From Verrucomicrobiaceae bacterium (GTDB taxonomy: Bacteria; Verrucomicrobiota; Verrucomicrobiia; Verrucomicrobiales; Verrucomicrobiaceae), in contig JAIXSY010000045.1 of the NCBI GenBank assembly GCA_027484445.1, positions 1 to 64,000 on the forward strand: 64,000 nucleotides of DNA, written 5' to 3'. The position numbers were made by a program, and so were the translations under genes. Below, piece after piece: positions 1 through 7,389 of this stretch. Position 1 is the first letter of the stretch, and every line of letters begins with the position of its first letter. Under the pieces are notes generated by a model. It was not told the DNA's origin. It did not search any database and worked only from the letters and a program-made list of their open reading frames with translations.

Positions 1-326
1 CCTTCACCGCGGTCGCAGGTGCTGATGATGCGTTGACGGAGATCGAGGGAGAGTGCGGCCATATCACCTTATACACCACCCACACGCATATTCCACAAAA
101 TTATTTAATATGCTCTAAGGAGCAGTATCACGCTACGGCGGATGAACTGAAATCTCAGATTGCGGCTCATCGAGATCGCTTCGAGACCTTTGATCTGGCT
201 CTTGAAAACATCTATCAGCTAGCTCACGAGAGGAGTCCCGAGTTGCAAGCAGCCGCTCGACGCCGACTCCTAAAAGTGGTCATCCACTACATGTATGTAA
301 ACTGTGACATCGGTCAGAAAGCATGA
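1..326 (+). CDS. C-terminal part of a putative ABC-3C system protein (cut by window edge)
   Basis: The reading frame is open from base 3 to the stop at 324-326, so this is the 3' end of a gene that begins outside the window. About 107 codons are visible, ending in a helical, charged tail rich in His, Glu and Arg. The stop overlaps the next start in an ATGA, and that gene in turn overlaps a DUF2326 ATPase, so three genes are translationally coupled in the usual order of an ABC-three-component conflict system. In that class the first gene encodes the larger effector-bearing component with a system-specific C-terminal domain. The role is inferred from position. I do not recognise the tail itself, and the effector domain, if any, lies outside the window. 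Confidence 0.5.
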   Translation, partial: FTAVAGADDALTEIEGECGHITLYTTHTHIPQNYLICSKEQYHATADELKSQIAAHRDRFETFDLALENIYQLAHERSPELQAAARRRLLKVVIHYMYVNCDIGQKA

Positions 327-577
327 TTCGCCCCGCCAAACATCTCGACCTGAACACTTGCCTACTGCGGGCTGCGAGCACGCTCCTCGCGAGGCTGCAA
401 GAGGATCGTCTGTGCTCGTTTGCGGAACTCAAACGGTCGCTCGCAGCTCTGGGTTCAGATGCGGAGTGTGTATTCCTGCCCACAATTCATTTTCTCTACC
501 TTGTTGGGCGGGTGGATTATCATCCGCATACAGACTCCTTTGAGTATTTGGAGCCAGCCAAGGAGGTGACAAAGTGA
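323..577 (+). CDS. ABC-3C middle component-like protein (MC6 type)
   Basis: This 84-residue protein begins PxKHxxL, has a Leu-rich first helix, and ends with an FLYLVGRVDY-like stretch before a short polar tail. The pattern of N-terminal KH and C-terminal LYLxGxID matches the small middle component (type 6 in my recollection) of ABC-three-component systems, which links the ABC ATPase to the effector protein. It overlaps both neighbours by four bases: ATGA at 323-326 and GTGA at 574-577. Tight coupling on both sides and the family's usual length support the call. The type number is the less certain part. Confidence 0.65.
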   Translation: MIRPAKHLDLNTCLLRAASTLLARLQEDRLCSFAELKRSLAALGSDAECVFLPTIHFLYLVGRVDYHPHTDSFEYLEPAKEVTK

Positions 578-2364
578 AGCTCAGCCGCCTCTACTCAAAC
601 CGTCCCAAGATTTTTGGTCCTATCGTTTTTCGTGATGGCTTGAACGTCGTGATCGCGGACATCCGCCATCCAAAAGAGGAAGACAAGTTTGGTCACAACC
701 TTGGCAAGACACTACTCATTGAGATCATTGATTTTTGTCTCCTGGGAGGAGTGGACCCTAGCCATGTGTTCAAGCGCCATCCTGAGCTGTTTGCAGACTT
801 TGTTTTCTTTCTGGAGGTTTGCTTGCCAACTGGCGACTACGTCACCATCAGACGTTCAGCGGCAGAACAAAGCAAGATCGCCTTCAAGCGGCACAAAGAA
901 CCCGACCAAGATTTCAACGATTTGCGGGAATCAGAGTGGGATCACTGGCGTGAAAGCTTCAAAAAAGCCGTCAACATCTTGGACAGCTATCTTGCATTCG
1001 CCCCCATCAAGCCTTGGAGTTACCGCAAAGGGCTGGGTTACTTCCTACGTGGGCAAGACGACTGGCGTGATGTTTTTCAGCTTTCGAAGTTCGGGGCAGG
1101 AAAGCATCTTTACTGGAAACCCTATCTCGGGCGGGTGTTGGGATTTGATGACGCCATTCTTGAGGAGAAATACAAGGCGGATGCCACCCACAGTGTCCTG
1201 AACCAGAAACGCAGCGAGTTGCAATCCGAGGTCAGCTTCAAGCCTGCCGACTTCGACAAGCTTCGAGCCTCGATTTCGGTCAAACGCGATGAGGTCGATA
1301 CTAAGCTGAGAGCACTCGACAGTTTCGATTTTCACGCTGAGGAGACCGGCTTGGTGCGCTCTCTTGCCGATCAGATAGAGGCCGAGATCGCGGATTTGAA
1401 CCAGCGCCTCTACAATGCCCGGCACGACCTCTCGCAGATCGAGCGACATCTAGCGGATGATATCCACTTTGATCTGGCTGACGTGAAAAAAGTGTTCGAC
1501 GAAGCGCAACTCACGTTTCCAGCACAGCTAGCTAAAGACTATGAAGACTTGGTGGAGTTCAATCGCCGCATTTTGATCGAGCGGCGCTCAAGCCTGACCC
1601 AGCGGGCATCAGAGCTGAGAACCGAGATCACCACGATTGAATGTGAGAACGCAAAGCTATCCGCGAAGAGACAGGACATTTTACGAGTTCTCGGCGGCAG
1701 CGACAGTCTGCAAAAGTTCAAAGAACTACAGAGGCAGTTGGATGAAGATCGCGCGTCCGTCGCGATCATGGAAGCCAAGGCGGCAAAACTACAGGAACTG
1801 ATCGGCGTTCACGATGAACTTCGTGCCAACAAGATCAAGATCGACCAATTGACCGCCCAGATTGATCAGATGGTCAAAAAAGGCAATGTACGCTACGAGG
1901 GCATTCGCCGTGTGTTCAGCCGTATCATCAAGGATGTGCTTCACCGCACTGCTTTGTTGTATTTGTCGCAAAATGGCGAGGGCAATCTCGACCTTCATGC
2001 GGAGTTCAGCGATGCCGAGACCGACCTTGAGACCGATGAGGCAAGAGGAACGACTTTTCGCCAGTTACTCTGCATGGCTTTCGACTTGGCAGTGCTTATC
2101 AGCTATGCGGACGAGCCGTTCTTTCATTTCGTCTATCACGACGGAGGTTTGGAGCGACTCCAAGCAAAGCTGAAAGTGGCGATGCTCCAAACAATCCGCC
2201 AAACATGTATAGAGCATCGCATTCAATACATACTGACGGCTTTGAGTGAGGACATCCCAAACACGGAGGAGTTCGCCAAAGTGAGGCCAACAGATGCCGA
2301 GATCGTCTTGAGACTTCACGACGGCGGGGAGGCAGGCAGATTATTCCGCATGCAGACTTTCTAG
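574..2364 (+). CDS. DUF2326 ABC-type ATPase of an ABC-3C system
   Basis: This 596-residue protein starts at a GTG inside the stop of the preceding gene. A P-loop lies at residues 40-48 (G-x-N-x-G-K-T). A long helical, probably coiled-coil segment follows from about 200 to 450. A second ATPase half carries a conserved YHDGG at 521-525. This is the RecN/SMC-like layout of DUF2326 proteins, the ABC ATPases of three-component conflict systems, which are predicted to sense invading nucleic acid or nucleoprotein and license the effector. The protein appears complete, ending in a GRLF-type tail typical of the family as I know it. The sensing role is family-level inference. Confidence 0.8.
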   Translation: MKLSRLYSNRPKIFGPIVFRDGLNVVIADIRHPKEEDKFGHNLGKTLLIEIIDFCLLGGVDPSHVFKRHPELFADFVFFLEVCLPTGDYVTIRRSAAEQSKIAFKRHKEPDQDFNDLRESEWDHWRESFKKAVNILDSYLAFAPIKPWSYRKGLGYFLRGQDDWRDVFQLSKFGAGKHLYWKPYLGRVLGFDDAILEEKYKADATHSVLNQKRSELQSEVSFKPADFDKLRASISVKRDEVDTKLRALDSFDFHAEETGLVRSLADQIEAEIADLNQRLYNARHDLSQIERHLADDIHFDLADVKKVFDEAQLTFPAQLAKDYEDLVEFNRRILIERRSSLTQRASELRTEITTIECENAKLSAKRQDILRVLGGSDSLQKFKELQRQLDEDRASVAIMEAKAAKLQELIGVHDELRANKIKIDQLTAQIDQMVKKGNVRYEGIRRVFSRIIKDVLHRTALLYLSQNGEGNLDLHAEFSDAETDLETDEARGTTFRQLLCMAFDLAVLISYADEPFFHFVYHDGGLERLQAKLKVAMLQTIRQTCIEHRIQYILTALSEDIPNTEEFAKVRPTDAEIVLRLHDGGEAGRLFRMQTF

Positions 2365-2480
2365 ATGAACCGTTCTTCGTCTTGGACGCTGCTTTCTCGA
2401 AGGCTGACATTCCAAGTGACTTACACAGTCTGCTTGATGAACTCGAATCATTCCGAAAAAAGCTGCCCTACGACGCTTGA
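2343..2480 (+). pseudogene. Coding-like fragment after the ABC-3C ATPase
   Basis: Immediately after the DUF2326 stop, another plus frame reads as plausible protein up to a stop at 2478-2480, with motifs such as FLDEPFFVLD and LLDELESFRKKL. It has no ATG and merges upstream into the ATPase sequence in a different frame, so it looks like the 3' end of a gene whose front was lost. It could also be a chance frame. I do not recognise the protein. Confidence 0.3.
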
Positions 2481-2519
2481 TTGTAGCATTAGAACTGATC
2501 GATAGTGCCACAACAGCAC

Positions 2520-2750
2520 TCATACCTCGTCAGGCTTGGGGATGCGGACTCGCTTGGCGAGCTTTGCTTCGGCGGCGTTTTCCTTCTTGGTGTAAAGATG
2601 CTTCAGGCTGCCTTCGGGAAAGACTTCGCCCTCCGTTTCCTGGAGCTTGCGGAGAGCGGTGCGGACAACCTCGCTGGCGTTGTTGTAACGGCCAGATTCG
2701 ATCAACTGACGGATGAAACCTTCCCAATGAGCGGTGAGTGCGACGTTCAT
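2520..2750 (-). CDS. ParD/CopG-like ribbon-helix-helix antitoxin, orphan
   Basis: This 76-residue protein has a short beta-strand start, then a GRYNNASEVVRTALRKLQE-like helix pair. This is the signature of ParD-family ribbon-helix-helix antitoxins, which bind their own promoter and neutralise a ParE RNase/gyrase-type toxin. No ParE follows. The stop overlaps an ATG (2520-2523) as a toxin start normally would, but that frame loses toxin-like character after a few codons. The toxin therefore seems deleted, leaving a solitary antitoxin next to the ABC-3C genes. Confidence 0.75.
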   Translation of the reverse strand: MNVALTAHWEGFIRQLIESGRYNNASEVVRTALRKLQETEGEVFPEGSLKHLYTKKENAAEAKLAKRVRIPKPDEV

Positions 2751-2876
2751 AGTTGCTAACTATTGCCATTGAGTGTCCCCCGTCAAGGCTGGCGACGGTG
2801 AGCTCATTGACCCAATCCTGACAATCTTTCCCGCCTTCGCTGAAGCGCCACTGACAGAGGTGACGTTGTTTGTCGC

Positions 2877-4262
2877 ATGAAACTCCTTTTCCTCCTCCTC
2901 GCAGCCTCCGGCGCCTTCGCCGCTGCGCCGCCAAACATCCTCTTCATGCTCTCCGATGATCAGGCCTGGAGCGGCCTATCGTGCCAGATGCACCCGGACA
3001 TGCCGGACTCGAAAAGCAGCATCGTGGAGACGCCGAACATCGCGCGGCTGGCGGAGCAGGGCATGAGATTCAGCGCGGCGTATGCGCCCGCGCCGGTGTG
3101 CTCGCCGACACGCATCAGCTTGCAGACGGGACGCAATCCGGCGGCGCTGGGATGGACCAAGGCGGCCCCGGCGGAGATGGGACATCGTTTGATCGAAGGC
3201 GACAATCGCAAAAGCATCCGCGATGACGAGGTCACGATCGGGCAGATGCTGAAGTCCGCTGGCTACGCCACCGCCCACTACGGCAAATGGCATCTCTCCG
3301 GCGGTGGACCCGCCGCGCATGGTTACGACGAGAGCGATGGCGACACGGGCAATCAGGATGCCGCGCCGCATCTGCCGCCGAACCCGGTGGACATCTTTGG
3401 CATGGGCACACGAGCCGTCGAGTTCATGAAGAAGAGCCAGGCGGCCAGGAAGCCGTTCTTCATCCAGATGAGCTACAACGCGCTGCATTATCCCGAGAAC
3501 GCGACTCCCGCGCTGATCGAGAAATACCGGAAGCTCGCTGGCGGCAGAGACGACAAGGAAGTCGGTCGCGCGGCCATCGCAGAAGATCTGGATCGCGGTG
3601 TGGGTGAGTTGCTTGCCAAGCTGGATGCCATGGGCCTCTCCAAGAACACCGTCGTCATCTACATGTCCGACAATGGCGGCTCGAATCGCCGCACGCTGAA
3701 CGGCGGCAAGGGCGATGTGTGGGAGGGCGGCATCCGCGTGCCGCTGATCATTCGCGGTCCCGGCATCGCGCCGAACTCGTGGTGCCATCAGCGCGTCGTC
3801 GGCTATGATTTCTTCCCGACCTTCTGCCGCTGGGCCGGTGTGAAGGCAGCGCTGCCAACGCAACTCGAAGGCGGCGACATCACCCATCTGCTCAGCGGTT
3901 CATCCGAGCCCGTGAAACGACCTCGCGAGCCATTGGTCTTCCATTTTCCGCATTATCAAGGCGACTCCCCGCACTCCGCGATCCTCAGCGGCCACATGAA
4001 GCTCATCCACTTCTACGAAACGGGCGAAAACCAACTCTTCGACCTCCAAGCCGACATCGGCGAAACCAAGAACCTCGCCTCCAAACAACCCGAACTCACC
4101 GCCAAGCTCTCGAAGCAACTCGCGGACTACTTGAGCGAAGTAAGAGCCGAAATGCCGAAGCCCAATCCGAACTACGATCCAAGCAAGGAGCCCGCAAGGA
4201 AGGGCGGTGGCAAAGGTGGGAAGAAAGGAGGAAAGAAGCCTCAAGCCTCCGCTGACAACTGA
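2877..4262 (+). CDS. Secreted Cys-type sulfatase
   Basis: This 461-residue exported protein has a signal peptide (about residues 1-16). The sulfatase fold starts with a metal-binding Asp pair (D27, D28) in MLSDDQ. The formylglycine motif is C75-S-P-T-R, so Cys75 would need conversion by a formylglycine-generating enzyme. A GKWHL segment and an MSDNGG metal motif near residue 264 follow the family order. The substrate is probably a sulfated polysaccharide or its oligomers, judged from the habit of such genes in Verrucomicrobiota and the other glycan genes in this window. The last 20 residues are a Gly/Lys-rich tail of unknown use. The 3' end overlaps the convergent kinase remnant by about 22 bases. 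Confidence 0.9.
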   Translation: MKLLFLLLAASGAFAAAPPNILFMLSDDQAWSGLSCQMHPDMPDSKSSIVETPNIARLAEQGMRFSAAYAPAPVCSPTRISLQTGRNPAALGWTKAAPAEMGHRLIEGDNRKSIRDDEVTIGQMLKSAGYATAHYGKWHLSGGGPAAHGYDESDGDTGNQDAAPHLPPNPVDIFGMGTRAVEFMKKSQAARKPFFIQMSYNALHYPENATPALIEKYRKLAGGRDDKEVGRAAIAEDLDRGVGELLAKLDAMGLSKNTVVIYMSDNGGSNRRTLNGGKGDVWEGGIRVPLIIRGPGIAPNSWCHQRVVGYDFFPTFCRWAGVKAALPTQLEGGDITHLLSGSSEPVKRPREPLVFHFPHYQGDSPHSAILSGHMKLIHFYETGENQLFDLQADIGETKNLASKQPELTAKLSKQLADYLSEVRAEMPKPNPNYDPSKEPARKGGGKGGKKGGKKPQASADN

Positions 4263-4567
4263 AGCGCAAATACTGCTCCGCCAGTTGAGCCATTGCTGGC
4301 TTCGAGAGTGCCTCCGTGGGCATCGACGATGGCTTTGCTGATGGCGAGGCCGAGGCCGTTGTGGTCGGTGCCGCGGGTGCGGGAGGCTTCGGCGCGGTAG
4401 AAGCGGTCGAAGAGATGCGGGAGGTGCTCTTTGGGGATGCCGGGGCCGTTGTCGGCGATGATGAGCAAGGCGTGGCCGTTTTGACGCTGCGTGGTGATCG
4501 TGATGCGGTCACGGGTGTGCTCGATGGCGTTGCTGAGGAGGTTCGTGACGACTTGGCCGAGCCTCAT
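4241..4567 (-). pseudogene. Sensor histidine kinase remnant (ATPase domain only)
   Basis: Only the C-terminal ATP-binding part of a histidine kinase survives. The N-box is in LGQVVTNLLSNAIEH, the G1 box in DNGPGIP, the F box in LFDRFYRAE and the G2 region in GLGLAISK. The same frame remains kinase-like for about 25 codons upstream of the ATG, up to roughly 4650, where it runs into a response-regulator receiver domain in another frame. The sensor, membrane and His-phosphotransfer regions are missing. A four-base ATGA overlap with the receiver frame could allow coupled translation of a 108-residue protein, but it would lack the phosphorylated His. Confidence 0.8.
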
Positions 4568-4935
4568 GGCATCGCCGTGGCAGGTGGAGGGATCGAGATG
4601 GAGTTCGAGGGTGATTTGGCGAGCATCGGCGAGGGCTTCACGAGGTAATCGTCCGCGCCGCTGTCAAAGCCACGCACGCGATCCTTCGTGGCATCGCGGG
4701 CCGTGAGCATCATCACGGGCGTGCTCTTCTTTTCGCGCAGCTTTGCCAGCACCATCCAACCATCGAGCTGCGGCAGCATCACATCGAGGATGATGGCATC
4801 GTAATCAATCTCCAGCGCCCGAAAGAGCCCGTCCTCGCCATCCTCTGCCGCATCGACGGAATACCCCGCCCTCCGCAAAGCACGGGTGAGGCCGGAGAGC
4901 AGGTCCGGCTCGTCTTCGATGAGGAGGAGTCGCAT
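4564..4935 (-). pseudogene. OmpR-type response regulator remnant (receiver only)
   Basis: The frame starts as a normal OmpR-family receiver: LLIEDE at the N terminus, the phospho-acceptor Asp in IILDVMLPQ, the Thr in MMLTARD, and a final GADDYLVKP. It then leaves the family abruptly and ends in about 22 unrelated residues that are the kinase reading frame read out of phase. The winged-helix DNA-binding domain is gone. A single deletion removing the regulator's output domain and the kinase's N-terminal half would explain both remnants. It could in principle still accept phosphate, but no output remains. Confidence 0.8.
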
Positions 4936-5002
4936 GGAGCAGCGATGATGAGGGAAGATGAACGGGAGATGAATCGGACGTCATCCGTTCTCAATCAATC
5001 GC

Positions 5003-6421
5003 TCACTTCACCTCCACGATCACTCGCTTATACCGAGTCAGCGGTGGCGAGCCTTTGTCTGTCACAGCAAGGATGATGTGCATCGTTCCTGTGCGCAGGA
5101 CCCGCTTCTTGGGCACCTCGAAGCTCGCCTCGGCTTGGTCGGCGTGATCAATCGTCAGCGGCATGCCTGACGTTGCACCAGACATGGTGAAGGTGCCGAC
5201 CTCGGGATAGTAGATCCATTCGTAGCTCAGGGCATCGCCATCAGGATCAGTGCTGGCTTTGGCACTGAGTTGGATGCGATCACCTTGTTTGGCAGTGAGT
5301 TCGGCGGCGTGATCGAGCTTCGGCACCGGGGGATGGTTGGCCTCGGCATAGGGCTTGATGGTCCAGTCCATGCGGGCGCTGAAGTCGTTCTGATACGCCG
5401 TGCGCCAGCGCCAGATGGTGGCATGATTGCTGGTGTGCCAATGGCCGTCCATGCCGAGCACCTCATCGTCGGCATCGGTCCAAAAAGGCCGCGTCTCCGG
5501 CTCCAGCAGTCGCTTGTGCGGCGGTGGTGTGTAGAACTCGTAGCGTCCGCCCCAGCTTCCCCAGTTTGGCTTCTCGGGCACGTTAAGGCCGTTGTTGATG
5601 AGGCAAAGAAAGCTCGGCGTATCGCCCTCCATCAGATACTCCCATTGCGGATACTGCGCACCGAGCGGCCCTTTGGTGCGGATGTGCTCATCGAGCCAGG
5701 GATTGTCCACCATCGTAAAATCTGCGCCCACGAAGCGCCCATGAAAGCGGTCGCCGCTGATGCCGCTCCACGTCGCGAAATGATACGCGCCGCCGAGCGA
5801 GGTCCCTGGGCTGGTGATGTAGAAGAGCTTCGGAAATGTCTTCCGCAACCACGGGCCGCTGTCGTCTTGATCAGAAATCGTATAGACTCGCAGCTTCGCG
5901 ACGATGCGCTCCAGTTCAGCCGCAGAACGCGTCTTTTGCACCTTCCACAAAGCCTGCGCCAGACAGTTCGGCCCGCCCCACACCGGCACCCAGAGCGGTC
6001 GCGGATCATCGCGATCCAACGCCTGAATGATGCGTTCCGAACCCGCCGAGTCCATCCCCTCGCCTACCGCATTCATGCCATAGTCAGCACGACCTTCAGC
6101 GATCACCGAGAGCAGTTTCTCCGCTGTCGGGAAGCCCGGCTCATGCTTCTCCAGATTCTCCCGCACCTTCCCATAAGCCTCCACGATCTCCTTGATGCGC
6201 CACGCAGCGACCTTCTTCTTTTGATGCACCGAAGTCGTCGCCACGAGACCCTCCACATCCCACTGATTCGAGTAAACGAGGAACCTCACCATCGACATCG
6301 CATCATCCGGCTCGTTTTCGATGTCGGTCAAAACAAGCACGCGAGGCTTGTCGGCGGAGTGAAGCGCAACGCCAGCCACGAGCACCAGGAGTGAGGTAAG
6401 GAAAGCCGATTTCATGATCAT
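5003..6421 (-). CDS. DUF1593 / Sde182 nucleoside hydrolase-like secreted protein
   Basis: This 472-residue protein starts with MIMK and a signal peptide. The mature part begins with VLVLTDIENEPDDAMSMVRFL, an Asp-rich loop resembling the metal site of nucleoside hydrolases, and ends in a beta-sandwich with a DPDGDALSYEW segment, as in DUF1593/Sde182 proteins. These are exported and linked with polysaccharide use. The true substrate is unknown and ribosidase activity should not be assumed. A second, more distant copy lies at 18779-20038. The region upstream carries a decamer also found upstream of that paralogue. The start could also be the second Met, two codons in. Confidence 0.85.
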   Translation of the reverse strand: MIMKSAFLTSLLVLVAGVALHSADKPRVLVLTDIENEPDDAMSMVRFLVYSNQWDVEGLVATTSVHQKKKVAAWRIKEIVEAYGKVRENLEKHEPGFPTAEKLLSVIAEGRADYGMNAVGEGMDSAGSERIIQALDRDDPRPLWVPVWGGPNCLAQALWKVQKTRSAAELERIVAKLRVYTISDQDDSGPWLRKTFPKLFYITSPGTSLGGAYHFATWSGISGDRFHGRFVGADFTMVDNPWLDEHIRTKGPLGAQYPQWEYLMEGDTPSFLCLINNGLNVPEKPNWGSWGGRYEFYTPPPHKRLLEPETRPFWTDADDEVLGMDGHWHTSNHATIWRWRTAYQNDFSARMDWTIKPYAEANHPPVPKLDHAAELTAKQGDRIQLSAKASTDPDGDALSYEWIYYPEVGTFTMSGATSGMPLTIDHADQAEASFEVPKKRVLRTGTMHIILAVTDKGSPPLTRYKRVIVEVK

Positions 6422-6607
6422 GACAGCATTAACTCACGACCATTACGGCATTGATACCCGATTTGCTGCCGAATTTACCGGGATTCTAAGGTGGAGCCAA
6501 AGTGACATGTTCGCATTACAGAGAGCCTAAACAAGGTTCGCGACAGGATCGCGATGGCAGGCAGGGCGATCATGTTTCCTTCGTTTCAAAACCAGCAAAG
6601 ATTCATT
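6422..6607. other. Intergenic stretch between DUF1593 and PEP-CTERM genes
   Basis: No gene is supported here. It contains the decamer ATTCTAAGGT at 6483-6492, about 60 bases upstream of the DUF1593 start. The same decamer occurs at 20106-20115, at a similar distance from the second DUF1593 gene, where it sits just before an AraC regulator start. Confidence 0.5.
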
Positions 6608-7264
6608 CTATTGCCATTCACCCAACCGCTTACGTCGCTGACGTCGAAGGCTTGCGAAGCAAGCCCCAGCTATCAGCAGCATGGCTCGCGAGGGCTCGGG
6701 GACGGCGGTGAGGGAGCCGACGAAGAGGCCAGAGCCGGTGTTGTCGTAGGCCCAGTCGTGGATCAGGGCTCCGCTGGTGTTGGCAGTGAGCGTGACACGC
6801 ATCCAGCCGTAGAAGGGGCCGGCGCTGCTGTTGGTGGTGAATTTGAAGCCGAGATAGCCCTGCGCACCTTCGGTGAACTGATAGGCACCACCGCCGATGT
6901 GGTCGCTGCTGCCTGCTTCGCCGGTGGCGTAGTTTAGCAGGCTGTCCACGAGGGTGCCGTAGGCAAGGTTGAGGATGCTGTCGCTGTTTCCGGTGCCGCT
7001 GCGGACGGGTTGGAAGGCGGCGCTGTTGCCAATGGCGTAACCGCCGAAGAAGGGATTCACGTCCCAGCCGGTGATGACGGAGGTGCTGGTGGTGGCGGTG
7101 TCGATGTCGAGATAGACGCCGTCGAAGGTGGTCGGGATGGCGATGTTTTGCACGCCGCTGTAAATGACCGCGCTTTGCGCGGAAGGACGAATGGCGAATG
7201 ACAGAATGACGAAGAGCAAGAGGCTCGTCATGAAGGACCTGCGGCGATTGGGTGCTTGGGTCAT
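6608..7264 (-). CDS. PEP-CTERM sorted exported protein
   Basis: This 218-residue protein has an Arg-rich N terminus followed by a hydrophobic signal segment. The mature domain is beta-rich and low in charge, with Gly, Ser and Thr patches. The C terminus is VPEPSRAMLLIAG followed by RRQRRKR, the PEP-CTERM signal (VPEP, hydrophobic helix, basic end). Such proteins are recognised by an exosortase and released to the surface or matrix, but no exosortase is present in the window. I chose the ATG at 7264 because the longer frame would extend into repeat A1. The function of the mature part is not recognised. Confidence 0.85.
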   Translation of the reverse strand: MTQAPNRRRSFMTSLLLFVILSFAIRPSAQSAVIYSGVQNIAIPTTFDGVYLDIDTATTSTSVITGWDVNPFFGGYAIGNSAAFQPVRSGTGNSDSILNLAYGTLVDSLLNYATGEAGSSDHIGGGAYQFTEGAQGYLGFKFTTNSSAGPFYGWMRVTLTANTSGALIHDWAYDNTGSGLFVGSLTAVPEPSRAMLLIAGACFASLRRQRRKRLGEWQ

Positions 7265-7306
7265 AATGCTTGGAGTGCTGGCGGGTAAAGGCGGTGTTGG
7301 GTTTGG

Positions 7307-7374
7307 GATTCCCACAGATTCAGCGCACCACTGATGAGGAGAAATATCTGTGGTGAACTGAATCTGTGGGAATC
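7307..7374. repeat. Palindromic repeat family A, copy A1
   Basis: This is an inverted repeat. The left arm begins TTCCCACAGATTCAG and continues with a CACCACTGA unit. The right arm is the complement and ends CTGAATCTGTGGGAATC. Each arm holds two related units around CCACAGA. It lies in the 125-base gap between the PEP-CTERM gene and the 1629-residue gene and is the outlying member of a cluster at 13.9-18.1 kb. Confidence 0.9.
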
Positions 7375-7389
7375 AAAATCAGGAGTTCA

